Positions 53,599 through 60,854 of a stretch of DNA of 64,000 nucleotides are shown here, piece after piece. The stretch is taken from contig NZ_CP079095.1 in the NCBI RefSeq assembly GCF_019285515.1, positions 3,070,501-3,134,500 of the forward strand. Direction: 5' to 3'. The translations under genes were made by a program, and so were the position numbers. The notes below the pieces were generated by a model. That model saw only the letters and a list, made by a program, of their open reading frames with translations, was not told where the DNA came from and made no database searches. The number at the start of each line of letters is the position of its first letter. Within the stretch, counting starts at the first letter, position 1. The DNA comes from Methylococcus sp. Mc7. GTDB lineage: Bacteria; Pseudomonadota; Gammaproteobacteria; Methylococcales; Methylococcaceae.

Positions 53599-53906
53599 TG
53601 CAAGTGCTGTACGCCATACTTTGCGAAGATCACCCCGGCAGCCTCGAGCTTCGCAAGGGCGCGCGTCCGGCTCATCTGCAGCGGCTTGACCGCCTGCAGG
53701 ACGAAGGCCGGCTGGTGCTGGCAGGACCGCATCCTGCAGTCGATTGCGAGGATCCGGGTGAGGCCGGTTTCACCGGCAGCCTCATCGTCGCCGAATTTCC
53801 GAGCCTGGAAGAAGCGCAACGCTGGGCGGACGAAGATCCATATGGTCGCGCCGGCGTCTATGCCCGCGTGGTGGTCAAACCTTTTCGGCAGGTATACCCA
53901 AAATGA
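53598..53906 (+). CDS. yciI: YciI-like protein
   Basis: Small (102 aa) ferredoxin-like-fold protein of the YciI/YCII family. The start at 53598 overlaps the yciB stop as TGATG, after GAGGAG. It shows [40 protein letters not shown] and [20 protein letters not shown]. The conserved HxxD-type pair of the family (AHLQRLDRL) is present. Some YciI proteins are dehydrochlorinase-like, but the role of this genomic type is unknown. The 3' end overlaps bolA by 4 bp. Confidence 0.92.
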   Translation: MQVLYAILCEDHPGSLELRKGARPAHLQRLDRLQDEGRLVLAGPHPAVDCEDPGEAGFTGSLIVAEFPSLEEAQRWADEDPYGRAGVYARVVVKPFRQVYPK

Positions 53907-54190
53907 GCAGCCGGGTCGAACAGATTCGCGAACGCATTCAGGGGGCGCTGGAGCCCCTTCATCTGGAAATCACCGACGATAGCGCATCCCATGCCGGTCA
54001 TGCGGGGGCGATGTCGGGCGGTGGGCATTTCTATGCCACAATCGTGTCAGCCGCATTCGACGGGAAATCTCCGGTGCAACGTCACCGGATGGTCTATTCG
54101 GCGTTGGGTGACATGATGCACAACGAAATTCATGCCCTCAGCATGAAAGCTTTGACTCCTTCTGAACATCAAACAACAGGAAATTCTTGA
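53903..54190 (+). CDS. bolA: BolA family protein
   Basis: BolA-type protein of 95 aa. BolA proteins pair with monothiol glutaredoxins in iron-sulfur trafficking and can act as transcription factors. Features are [40 protein letters not shown] and [20 protein letters not shown], with the conserved C-terminal His in the NEIHALSMK motif. It sits between yciI and the parvulin gene, overlapping both. Confidence 0.95.
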   Translation: MSSRVEQIRERIQGALEPLHLEITDDSASHAGHAGAMSGGGHFYATIVSAAFDGKSPVQRHRMVYSALGDMMHNEIHALSMKALTPSEHQTTGNS

Positions 54191-55167
54191 TGAAAAAGAC
54201 TCTTGCCAGCGGCGCAGCGATCTTGGCAGTCGCCTTGACCGGTTGTAATCAGCCTGCTCCGGAAGCACCGAAATCCCAGGCGTCCGCAGCCAAGGCCGGC
54301 GTCGTTGCGACACCGGAGAATTCGGTGGCCAGCGTCAATGGAACGGCCATCACAAAGGCTGAGGTCGGCGCCATCAAATCGGAACTCGCCCAGCGTCGCA
54401 GCGGCGACGTTTCGGAAGATAAGATCGTCGACGAGCTGGTTAAGCGCGAACTGCTGCGGCAGGATGCGGTGGCCAAGCAATTGACCAAGAATCCGGAATA
54501 CCAGGCGCGGATTGACAACGCCGAAAGGGTGATTCTGTCGCAGGTCGCGGCCGAGGATTTCATGAAAAACCTCACCGTTTCCGATGAGGAGCTCAAAAAG
54601 GAGTATGACAACCGTGTCGGCGCCATGCAGCGCGCCGAATTCCGTGCCCGCCACATCCTGGTCGACAAGGAAGACTTGGCGAAGGACATCATCGCCAAGC
54701 TCGGCAAAGGTGCAAAGTTTGAAGACCTCGCGAAGAAATTTTCGAAGGACCCGGGCTCCAAGAACGAAGGCGGCGAACTGGGGTGGTTCAGCCCTCAGCA
54801 GATGGTTCAACCCTTCTCCGCCGCTGTCGAGAGTCTGAAAAACGGAGAGGTCACCCAGGCGCCCGTACAGACGCAGTTCGGCTGGCACGTGATCCAGCGC
54901 GAGGAGTCGCGGGAGTCCGCTCCGCCGGCGTTCGATGCCGTAAAGGAGCAGATCAAGTCCATGTTGCAGACGCAGAAGCTGCATCAGTACATCGATGATC
55001 TGATGGCGAAGGCAAAGGTCGAGCGCTTTGCGACGCCGGCGCCGGCCTCCGAGGCTTCCCCTGCAGCGGCTCCGGCTGGCTCACCGGAGGGTAACGAACC
55101 TGCCGCCGCCAAGCCGGCGGCAGCGCCAGCAGGGACTTCCGCTCCCGCTGCCCAGCCCAAGAAATAA
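54190..55167 (+). CDS. lipoprotein peptidyl-prolyl isomerase (parvulin)
   Basis: Periplasmic, membrane-anchored parvulin of about 325 aa. The signal peptide ends in the lipobox LTGC, so the mature protein starts CNQPAPEAPKSQ. An N-terminal SurA-like helical region (residues 45-140) is followed by the PpiC rotamase core: RARHILVDKEDLAKDIIAKL, FEDLAKKFSKDPGSKNEGGE, LGWFSPQQMVQPF and TQFGWHVIQREE. The last 50 residues are Ala/Pro-rich. The start ATG at 54190 overlaps the bolA stop. It probably helps outer-membrane or secreted protein folding. Confidence 0.9.
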   Translation: MKKTLASGAAILAVALTGCNQPAPEAPKSQASAAKAGVVATPENSVASVNGTAITKAEVGAIKSELAQRRSGDVSEDKIVDELVKRELLRQDAVAKQLTKNPEYQARIDNAERVILSQVAAEDFMKNLTVSDEELKKEYDNRVGAMQRAEFRARHILVDKEDLAKDIIAKLGKGAKFEDLAKKFSKDPGSKNEGGELGWFSPQQMVQPFSAAVESLKNGEVTQAPVQTQFGWHVIQREESRESAPPAFDAVKEQIKSMLQTQKLHQYIDDLMAKAKVERFATPAPASEASPAAAPAGSPEGNEPAAAKPAAAPAGTSAPAAQPKK

Positions 55168-55343
55168 TCGGCCGCACTCGGGATACCTGTCCCGACGTCC
55201 CTAAGTCCGGCCGGTAGCGCAACGGGCGTTGCCGGTCGGAAACTCACCGCAGTATTTCAGGTTTTACGGCGCATATTCGGCATTAGCCAGCATCATCGGG
55301 ATGGCTATCGTGGAATACCTGCCTGTTTAGAGCGGGGACAACC

Positions 55344-56261
55344 ATGTTCATACGCCAGATCGGCTATCTCGTCGCCTTGGCCAAGACCGGGCATTTCGGA
55401 CGCGCCGCCGAAAGTTGCCATGTCTCGCAACCGGCGCTTTCCATCGCACTTCAGAATCTCGAAGCCGAGCTGGGCGTGATGCTCATCCAGCGCGGTCAGC
55501 GTTTTCAAGGATTTACTCCGGAAGGTGAGCGCCTGCTCGAATGGGCACGGCGGGTTCAGGCCGACTGTGACGGCATGCGGCAAGCGGCGGCACAGCTTCG
55601 CGGCAGTTTGAGCGGGGTGCTGCGGCTGGGAGCCATTCCGACCACCCTGCCAGTTTCGCCTTTGTTCACCGAATCCCTGCAGCGGGTCCACCCCGGCATC
55701 CGTTTGAGCGTGAGCGCATTGTGCGCGGAAGAACTCATCCGCGGCCTCGATGCCTTCGAACTCGATCTTGGTCTCACTTACCTCGAGGATCCCCGCCTGC
55801 GGGGATTCCGCGTCTTGCCGCTGTACCGCGAAACCCATGTGCTGCTGGCCAGGGATGGCGCGGGAGTCGCTGCGGGACAGACCATCGGCTGGCGGGAGGC
55901 GGCTGAGCTTCCCCTTTGCCTGCTGTCCGCCAACATGCAGAACCGCAGATTGATCGATGCCGCCTTCCGTGACGCAGGCGCTACGCCGCGGGTCATGGTC
56001 GAAACAGATTCGGTGTTCGCGCTTTACGCCCACGTCCGCTGTGCCGGCCTTTATTCCGTGGTTCCCCATAGCCTGTTGACGCTATTCGAGATGCGGCAGG
56101 AGGTGGTGGCGATTCCTGTGCGGCCCGAGCTTTCCCGGCAAATTGGTCTGGTAGCGCGCAATCACCAACTGCTGCCTCCTATTCTTGCCGAAGCTTGGAT
56201 GCTCGCCGAAAACCTGGGCCTGCAATCTCGGCTGGATGCTTTGATAAGCGTGAGTTATTGA
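55344..56261 (+). CDS. LysR-type regulator next to formate dehydrogenase
   Basis: LysR-family regulator of 305 aa. The N-terminal winged helix reads FIRQIGYLVALAKTGHFGRA with AESCHVSQPALSIALQNLEA. The effector domain follows from about residue 90 (SGVLRLGAIPTTLPVSPLFT, AELPLCLLSANMQNRRLIDA). It resembles the CysB/CynR/FdsR branch that often controls formate dehydrogenase operons. It lies immediately upstream of, and in the same direction as, the formate dehydrogenase gene, with a 130-bp gap that contains a perfect 7-bp inverted repeat. Regulation of that gene is therefore likely; the co-inducer is unknown. Confidence 0.88.
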   Translation: MFIRQIGYLVALAKTGHFGRAAESCHVSQPALSIALQNLEAELGVMLIQRGQRFQGFTPEGERLLEWARRVQADCDGMRQAAAQLRGSLSGVLRLGAIPTTLPVSPLFTESLQRVHPGIRLSVSALCAEELIRGLDAFELDLGLTYLEDPRLRGFRVLPLYRETHVLLARDGAGVAAGQTIGWREAAELPLCLLSANMQNRRLIDAAFRDAGATPRVMVETDSVFALYAHVRCAGLYSVVPHSLLTLFEMRQEVVAIPVRPELSRQIGLVARNHQLLPPILAEAWMLAENLGLQSRLDALISVSY

Positions 56262-56317
56262 ACGATTGTCGCAAACGATTGGCTTGCTCCCTGTTGCGAC
56301 GTTGAGAATGTTTCGCA

Positions 56318-56337
56318 CTTGATCACTCCCGATCAAG
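56318..56337. promoter_or_regulatory. inverted repeat upstream of formate dehydrogenase
   Basis: Perfect arms CTTGATC (56318-56324) and GATCAAG (56331-56337) separated by 6 bp, 54 bp before the formate dehydrogenase ATG. There is no T-run after it, so it is not a simple terminator. It is a candidate operator for the adjacent LysR regulator. Confidence 0.45.
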
Positions 56338-56391
56338 GACGGCAGTCCACTCAGGACGCCGGAGACAATTTCAGTTTTTGGAGTAAGTGTC

Positions 56392-57597
56392 ATGGCTAAA
56401 ATCGTATGTGTGCTGTACGACGACCCAGTCGACGGCTATCCGCAATCCTATGCGCGCGATTCCATCCCGGAGATTCGCGTTTATCCCGACGGGCAGACCG
56501 CTCCCAGTCCCGAGGCGATTGATTTCTTGCCCGGTCACCTTCTGGGCAGCGTTTCGGGTGAATTGGGCCTGCGGAAATTTCTTGAGGCTCAGGGCCATAC
56601 TCTCATCGTGACTTCGGACAAGGACGGGGAGGATTGCGAGCTGGATCGGCATCTGCATGACGCCGACGTCGTGATTTCCCAGCCGTTCTGGCCGGCCTAC
56701 CTGACCCGTGAACGGATCGCCAAGGCGCCTAGGTTGAAGCTGGCGTTGACTGCTGGCATCGGTTCGGATCATGTCGATCTGCAGGCGGCGATGGAGCGCG
56801 GCATCACGGTCGCCGAGATCACCTACTGCAACAGCATCAGTGTGGCGGAACATGTGGTCATGATGATCTTGGGGCTGGTGCGCAACTACATTCCGTCGTA
56901 CCAATGGGTGGTAAAGGGGGGCTGGAATATCGCCGACTGTGTCGCGCGGTCCTACGACCTGGAGGGCATGGCGGTTGGGACCATCGCCGCAGGACGCATA
57001 GGTCTGGCGGTGCTGAGGCGTTTGAAGCCTTTCGACGTCAAGCTGCATTACACCGACCGTCATCGGCTGGCGCCGGAAGTTGAGCAAGAGCTGAATCTGA
57101 CTTTCCATCCGAACGTCGAATCCATGATCCGGATGTGCGACGTGGTCACCATCAACTGTCCGCTGCATCCGGAAACGGAACATATGTTCGACGAGGCGAT
57201 GTTGGCCAAGATGAAGCGCGGCGCCTACATCATCAATACCGCGCGCGGCAAGATCTGCGACCGTGACGCTATCGCCTCTGCGCTGGAAAGCGGCCAGTTG
57301 GCCGGCTACGCCGGCGACGTCTGGTTCCCTCAGCCGGCGCCGCAGGACCACCCGTGGCGGAGCATGCCTCACCACGGCATGACGCCGCATATCTCCGGCA
57401 CCAGCCTGTCCGCACAGGCCCGCTATGCCGCCGGGGTGCGGGAAGTGCTCGAATGCTGGTTCGATGCCCGTCCCATCCGGGAAGAATATCTGATCGTCGA
57501 CGGCGGAAAGCTGGCCGGCATGGGGGCGCACTCATACAGCAAAGGCGATGCGACCGGAGGGTCGGAGGAGGCGGCTCGGTTCAAGAAGACGGCATAG
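56392..57597 (+). CDS. fdh: NAD-dependent formate dehydrogenase (cofactor-free type)
   Basis: NAD+-dependent formate dehydrogenase of the D-2-hydroxyacid dehydrogenase superfamily, 401 aa, like the Pseudomonas sp. 101 enzyme. It oxidises formate to CO2 and supplies NADH, the last step of C1 oxidation in many methylotrophs. The nucleotide site is GTIAAGRIGLAVLRRL, with Asp in HYTDRHRL giving NAD specificity. Catalytic residues appear as Asn in ITYCNSISVAEH, Arg in INTARGKICDRD, and Gln in FPQPAPQDHPW with His in MTPHISGTSL. The N-terminal formate-channel segment SQPFWPAYLT is present. No metal or molybdenum site is needed. It lies between its probable LysR regulator and moeA. Confidence 0.97.
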   Translation: MAKIVCVLYDDPVDGYPQSYARDSIPEIRVYPDGQTAPSPEAIDFLPGHLLGSVSGELGLRKFLEAQGHTLIVTSDKDGEDCELDRHLHDADVVISQPFWPAYLTRERIAKAPRLKLALTAGIGSDHVDLQAAMERGITVAEITYCNSISVAEHVVMMILGLVRNYIPSYQWVVKGGWNIADCVARSYDLEGMAVGTIAAGRIGLAVLRRLKPFDVKLHYTDRHRLAPEVEQELNLTFHPNVESMIRMCDVVTINCPLHPETEHMFDEAMLAKMKRGAYIINTARGKICDRDAIASALESGQLAGYAGDVWFPQPAPQDHPWRSMPHHGMTPHISGTSLSAQARYAAGVREVLECWFDARPIREEYLIVDGGKLAGMGAHSYSKGDATGGSEEAARFKKTA

Positions 57598-57611
57598 CCG
57601 CCTTTCGAGCG

Positions 57612-57637
57612 CGGGGATGATAGCGCTATCATTCCCG
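57612..57637. repeat. long inverted repeat between fdh and moeA
   Basis: TGATAGCGCTATCA (57618-57631) is a perfect palindrome extended by further pairing (one G-T pair) to about 13 bp per arm. It lies 15 bp past the fdh stop codon with no T-run. It could end or stabilise the fdh transcript, or bind a regulator of moeA. Confidence 0.45.
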
Positions 57638-57693
57638 CCCCACGCACCAGCAGTGCGGCCAATTTGAACAAAGACTCAGTTCCCTGCCTCCTC

Positions 57694-58959
57694 ATGAACT
57701 CCGCCATCCAAGCCATTACCTGTAAAGACGACTACGACCCCAGTGCATTGACGGTAGAGGTCGCACAGACCCGCATTCTGGACGCTGTGCATCCCGTAGC
57801 GGAAACCGAGACCGTAGATCTGCGGTCCGCGCTGGGCCGGGTGCTGGCGGCGGATGTCCGTGCCACGGTTGCCGTCCCGGCGGCGCCGAATTCGGCGATG
57901 GATGGCTATGCCCTGCGGGGTGCGGATTTGCCATCATCAGGACAGCGCCGCCTGGAAGTCGTCGGTGTATCGCGTGCAGGCGCGCCGTTCAACGGCGCGG
58001 TGGGGGCGGGACAGTGCGTGCGGATCTTTACCGGTGCCGTGATGCCGGTGGCGGCCGATACCGTCGTCATGCAGGAACATGTCGTTGCCGAAGATGACCG
58101 GGTGCTAGTCGGTTCGGGGGAAAAGCCCGGCCAGAATGTACGGCAAGCGGGGGAGGACGTTGCCATCGGCCAGATTGTGTTGGCGCAGGGGCGGCGCGTG
58201 GTGCCCGCCGACTTGGGAGTTTTGGCGGGGCAGGGGCAGGCGCAAGTCTCGGTTTACCGCAAGTTGAGGGTCGCGCTGTTCACCACCGGGGATGAGTTGC
58301 AGGAGCCGGGAGAAGCGCCGAGGGAAGGCTGCCTGTACGACAGCAACCGCTATACCCTGCTCGGCATGCTGAAGCGCTTGGGAATCGAAGTACGCGAATT
58401 CGGGATCGTCGGTGACGACCGGCAACGGTTGGAGGCCGTGTTGGCCCAGGCGTCCGCCGAAGCGGACGCAATCGTATCGACCGGCGGAGTTTCCGTGGGT
58501 GAATTCGACCTGGTCCGGGAAGCGCTGGATCGGACGGGATGCACCGAATTCTGGAAGATCGCGATGAAGCCGGGTCGGCCCATCACTGTCGGCGCCATCG
58601 GCCACGCTGCCTTCTTCGGCCTGCCGGGAAATCCGGTGGCGGCCATGGTGACGTTCTACCAGTTCGTTCAGCCGGCCCTGCGGCGGATGGCGGGCGAGTG
58701 GCCGTTGCCGGCCCCGACGGTGTTCAAGGCCGTCAGTCTTTCGAAACTCAGGAAGCGGCCGGGCCGGGTAGAGTTCCAGCGCGGCATCGTCGAGCCGGAT
58801 CGCGAGGGCCGGATGGTGGTTCGCAAGACTGGCCAGCAGGGGTCGGGTATCCTGACCTCGATGAGCCAAGCCAACTGCTTCATCGTGCTCCCGCTGGACA
58901 GCGGGCCGGTAGAGCCGGGCAGCCTGGTGGACGTGCAGCCGTTTTTCGGACTGGTCTGA
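57694..58959 (+). CDS. moeA: molybdopterin molybdenumtransferase MoeA
   Basis: MoeA (421 aa) inserts molybdate into adenylylated molybdopterin. Motifs are AAPNSAMDGYALRGADL, RIFTGAVMPVAADTVVMQE, RVALFTTGDELQEPGE, CLYDSNRYTLLGMLK, DAIVSTGGVSVGEFDLVRE, KIAMKPGRPITVGAIG and FFGLPGNPVAAMVTFYQFV. All four domains are present. The ATG at 57694 is preferred; a TTG ten codons upstream is possible. The neighbouring formate dehydrogenase does not need molybdenum, so the pairing may reflect a second, Mo-dependent formate dehydrogenase elsewhere. This is inference. Confidence 0.96.
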   Translation: MNSAIQAITCKDDYDPSALTVEVAQTRILDAVHPVAETETVDLRSALGRVLAADVRATVAVPAAPNSAMDGYALRGADLPSSGQRRLEVVGVSRAGAPFNGAVGAGQCVRIFTGAVMPVAADTVVMQEHVVAEDDRVLVGSGEKPGQNVRQAGEDVAIGQIVLAQGRRVVPADLGVLAGQGQAQVSVYRKLRVALFTTGDELQEPGEAPREGCLYDSNRYTLLGMLKRLGIEVREFGIVGDDRQRLEAVLAQASAEADAIVSTGGVSVGEFDLVREALDRTGCTEFWKIAMKPGRPITVGAIGHAAFFGLPGNPVAAMVTFYQFVQPALRRMAGEWPLPAPTVFKAVSLSKLRKRPGRVEFQRGIVEPDREGRMVVRKTGQQGSGILTSMSQANCFIVLPLDSGPVEPGSLVDVQPFFGLV

Positions 58960-59373
58960 TGTCTTTCGGCCGGGCGGATTCCGCGAATCGCGCTTGGCTT
59001 TCCTCCGGAACGGTGTCTGTATGCTTGCGCCTACCTAGGGCGTGCCTCTGCGTAATTCCCTCCCATCGGCCAGTATTCCGTCATCTTTCCGCATTACGGG
59101 CCATCAAAAACGGCTGCGGAACGGTGCGGGAATTCTGGCCGGAAAGGCTGCTCAACCTTGTCTGCTTTCTGGGACTGGTTCAATTCCGAGGGCGGAATCG
59201 AACCCGCGTCAGTCAGTGCAGATCGTAGCAGGGCTCGCCAGTCGCCACAGCCAAAAGCACACCCATTTACACCCATTCAAGCCGAGCGCCTCTTGTGACA
59301 ATGCAACTGCATTGACATGGCAATGCGACTGCATTACCACTCCAGCGTCAACTCAGATCCGTAGGAGGCTGCC
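58960..59373. other. gene-free stretch with a tRNA/tmRNA-like T-arm scrap
   Basis: No reading frame here looks real. At 59177-59204, GGTTCAATTCC and GGAATCGAACC face each other. On the minus strand the second reads as a T-arm in the context GACGCGGGTTCGATTCCGCC, close to the 3' end of tmRNA or a tRNA, but the acceptor stem and CCA are absent. Such scraps are left by integration at tRNA or ssrA genes. The palindromic antitoxin operators lie at the right end of the stretch. Confidence 0.45.
59299..59336. promoter_or_regulatory. double palindromic operator of the antitoxin gene
   Basis: Two near-identical palindromes, caatgcaactgcattg (59299-59314) and caatgcgactgcatta (59321-59336), share AATGCxxCTGCATT. 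They are 22 bp apart, two helical turns, and lie 38 bp before the antitoxin ATG. This is the layout expected for cooperative self-repression by an AbrB-fold antitoxin dimer. Confidence 0.7.
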
Positions 59374-59637
59374 ATGGCTGCGACCCTCGAAGTCGAGTCC
59401 ACACTCACCGATCGCTACCAGACCACGGTGCCGGAAACCGTGCGCCGTGCCCTCAAGCTGGGCAAGCGCGACAAAATCCACTACACCATTCGCCCTAATG
59501 GCGAGGTGGTGCTGACGCGCGCAGAAGCTTCCGAGGGTGACGACCCGGTGCTCGGTCAGTTCCTCGGCTTTCTGGCCGTCGACATCACTCGCCATCCTGA
59601 GCGGCTTCAATCCGTGGATGCCGGCCTCGTCCAATGA
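59374..59637 (+). CDS. PrlF/AbrB-type antitoxin without a toxin gene
   Basis: Antitoxin of the PrlF (SohA) group, 87 aa with an AbrB-fold N-terminus: STLTDRYQTTVPETVRRALK, LGKRDKIHYTIRPNGEVVL. The C-terminal toxin-binding part has the family FLGFLAVDITRHPERLQ but stops soon after (SVDAGLVQ), about 20 residues earlier than typical PrlF. A good ribosome site, GTAGGAGG, precedes the ATG. The usual YhaV-type RNase toxin does not follow; only a 54-codon frame does. The intact operator suggests the gene is still regulated. It may neutralise a related toxin elsewhere or be a leftover of an addiction module. Confidence 0.8.
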   Translation: MAATLEVESTLTDRYQTTVPETVRRALKLGKRDKIHYTIRPNGEVVLTRAEASEGDDPVLGQFLGFLAVDITRHPERLQSVDAGLVQ

Positions 59638-59782
59638 GCGCAGCGACGACGCCTACCGGGTCTTTCGCCAGACGCTGGAAAGCGGGCATCCGCCCGATGA
59701 TTGGGATCGCCTCCTGGCCGAGGCGCAGAAAGAATCGCAGCGGATGCAGGAATCCTTGACAAGGGCGGCAGCAGCGCAGTGA
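59618..59782 (+). CDS. small ORF overlapping the antitoxin 3' end
   Basis: A possible 54-aa protein starting MPASSNERSDDAYRVFRQ at 59618, 20 bp inside the antitoxin gene, and ending SLTRAAAAQ. It is acidic and helical (PPDDWDRLLAEAQKESQRM) with credible amino-acid composition and no resemblance to a YhaV toxin. The overlap suggests translational coupling. It might be the displaced C-terminal tail of the antitoxin after a frame change, or a separate small protein. Confidence 0.4.
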   Translation: MPASSNERSDDAYRVFRQTLESGHPPDDWDRLLAEAQKESQRMQESLTRAAAAQ

Positions 59783-59856
59783 TTGGCGCAGCGTGCGTCT
59801 AGTGGTATCCCATCTTGAGCTCTTGGGCCTGGGCAGGCAGTTCGTCCGCGGAGGAT

Positions 59857-60303
59857 TCAGCCGCCGAGCAGGAATTGGTAGGCCCAGCGGAGTACGGTCA
59901 TTTCCACCGGATGGCCGCCGTGAAGCTCCGTTATGGGGCGGAACTCGCCGCCCTTGGCCCGCATTTCGTCGTGCGGCGGGTCGAGCGCGATGAATTTGGC
60001 CAGATGAATGTTCACCACCGCCCTGGGGATCTCCGCCCGGCGCAGAAATGTCCGTTCGACCACCAGCGTTCCGGGCTCGAAACCCAGCCCCGCGTGGATT
60101 TGCATGCCCAGGCGCAATTGCAGGACAGGATCCAGCTCTTGATCGGCGCCGTCGTCTTCGACAGGGCTGGACAGAAACGGGAGGGGGCGCGGCGTCAGTA
60201 CGCTGCCCGAGGCGTGGCGCACGAACAGCAGGCGCGAACTGAGGGGATGCAGGTGATAAAGCAGGAAGCGGGGTTCGGCATCGGCGGCCGGCCGCGGCTT
60301 CAC
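59857..60303 (-). CDS. conserved hypothetical protein coupled to the globin
   Basis: A 148-aa soluble protein I cannot name. The GTG at 60303 is chosen because it overlaps the globin stop codon as GTGA. The sequence begins MKPRPAADAEPRFLLYHLHP and ends AITELHGGHPVEMTVLRWAY with FLLGG in the published-style family pattern 'PITE..G..PVE...LRWAYQFLLGG'. In the middle are LRLGMQIHAGLGFEPGTLVV and IPRAVVNIHLAKFIALDPPH. No signal peptide, membrane segment or metal motif is clear, though five histidines are spread through it. Coupling to a truncated haemoglobin suggests a role in O2, NO or redox chemistry, which is inference from position only. Confidence 0.55.
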   Translation of the reverse strand: MKPRPAADAEPRFLLYHLHPLSSRLLFVRHASGSVLTPRPLPFLSSPVEDDGADQELDPVLQLRLGMQIHAGLGFEPGTLVVERTFLRRAEIPRAVVNIHLAKFIALDPPHDEMRAKGGEFRPITELHGGHPVEMTVLRWAYQFLLGG

Positions 60304-60698
60304 AGTGCCGACTTCCACAGCTTCGGGCCTTCGTACCGTGGAAAAGTGAACATACCCGCCTTGAAACTCTCAGCCATGTGCTCGGCACGTGAAATGGCCT
60401 TGGCGGCGGCATCGGCTGGGAGCACTTCCCGCGCCGTTTCGCGGAACAGCTCCAGCCAGATGTCGAAATGCTCCGGCTGCAACGGAAGCTGCGCGTGGAC
60501 AGGGTAGGGATGCCCGCGGTACCTGCTCGTGTCCAGCAAAGTCCGCGACCAGAAATCCTGGACCACACGGTGATGCGTGTCCCAGTCCGTGATGGCGGCT
60601 TCGAAGACGGGCCGCAGGCTGTCGTTGGCGAGAGCCCGTTCGTAAAAACGCCTGACCAGTTCGGCGATCTGCTGTTCGGTGGCGGGGAGAGGATTCAT
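60300..60698 (-). CDS. group III truncated haemoglobin
   Basis: Truncated globin of group III (trHb3, Ctb/GlbP-like), 132 aa, binding haem for O2 or NO chemistry in the cytoplasm. The start is MNPLPATEQQIAELVRRFY; a longer in-frame version to 60743 looks non-coding. Group III features are the early ELVRRFYERALANDSLRPVF, DFWSRTLLDTSRYRGHPYPV, and the proximal histidine in LQPEHFDIWLELFRETAR. The end is MFTFPRYEGPKLWKSAL. It overlaps the next gene, a hypothetical protein, as GTGA. Confidence 0.88.
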   Translation of the reverse strand: MNPLPATEQQIAELVRRFYERALANDSLRPVFEAAITDWDTHHRVVQDFWSRTLLDTSRYRGHPYPVHAQLPLQPEHFDIWLELFRETAREVLPADAAAKAISRAEHMAESFKAGMFTFPRYEGPKLWKSAL

Positions 60699-60854
60699 GC
60701 AAGAGGCTCGGCGTGGAAGACGCGGTCGCCGACAATCTACCACATGGTGCCCCCCCCTTGCCGCTGTTTCGGAAGCACCGGCCAGAGGCGATCTGGCCGG
60801 CGTACTGGCGTTCGTCCGAGCGATGAAAGTGGTCTTTATCGACCGGATCAGACG

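Noticed and set aside
59618-59782. YhaV-type toxin downstream of the antitoxin
   Set aside because: The frame has only 54 codons and shows none of the YhaV N-terminal or RelE-fold motifs.
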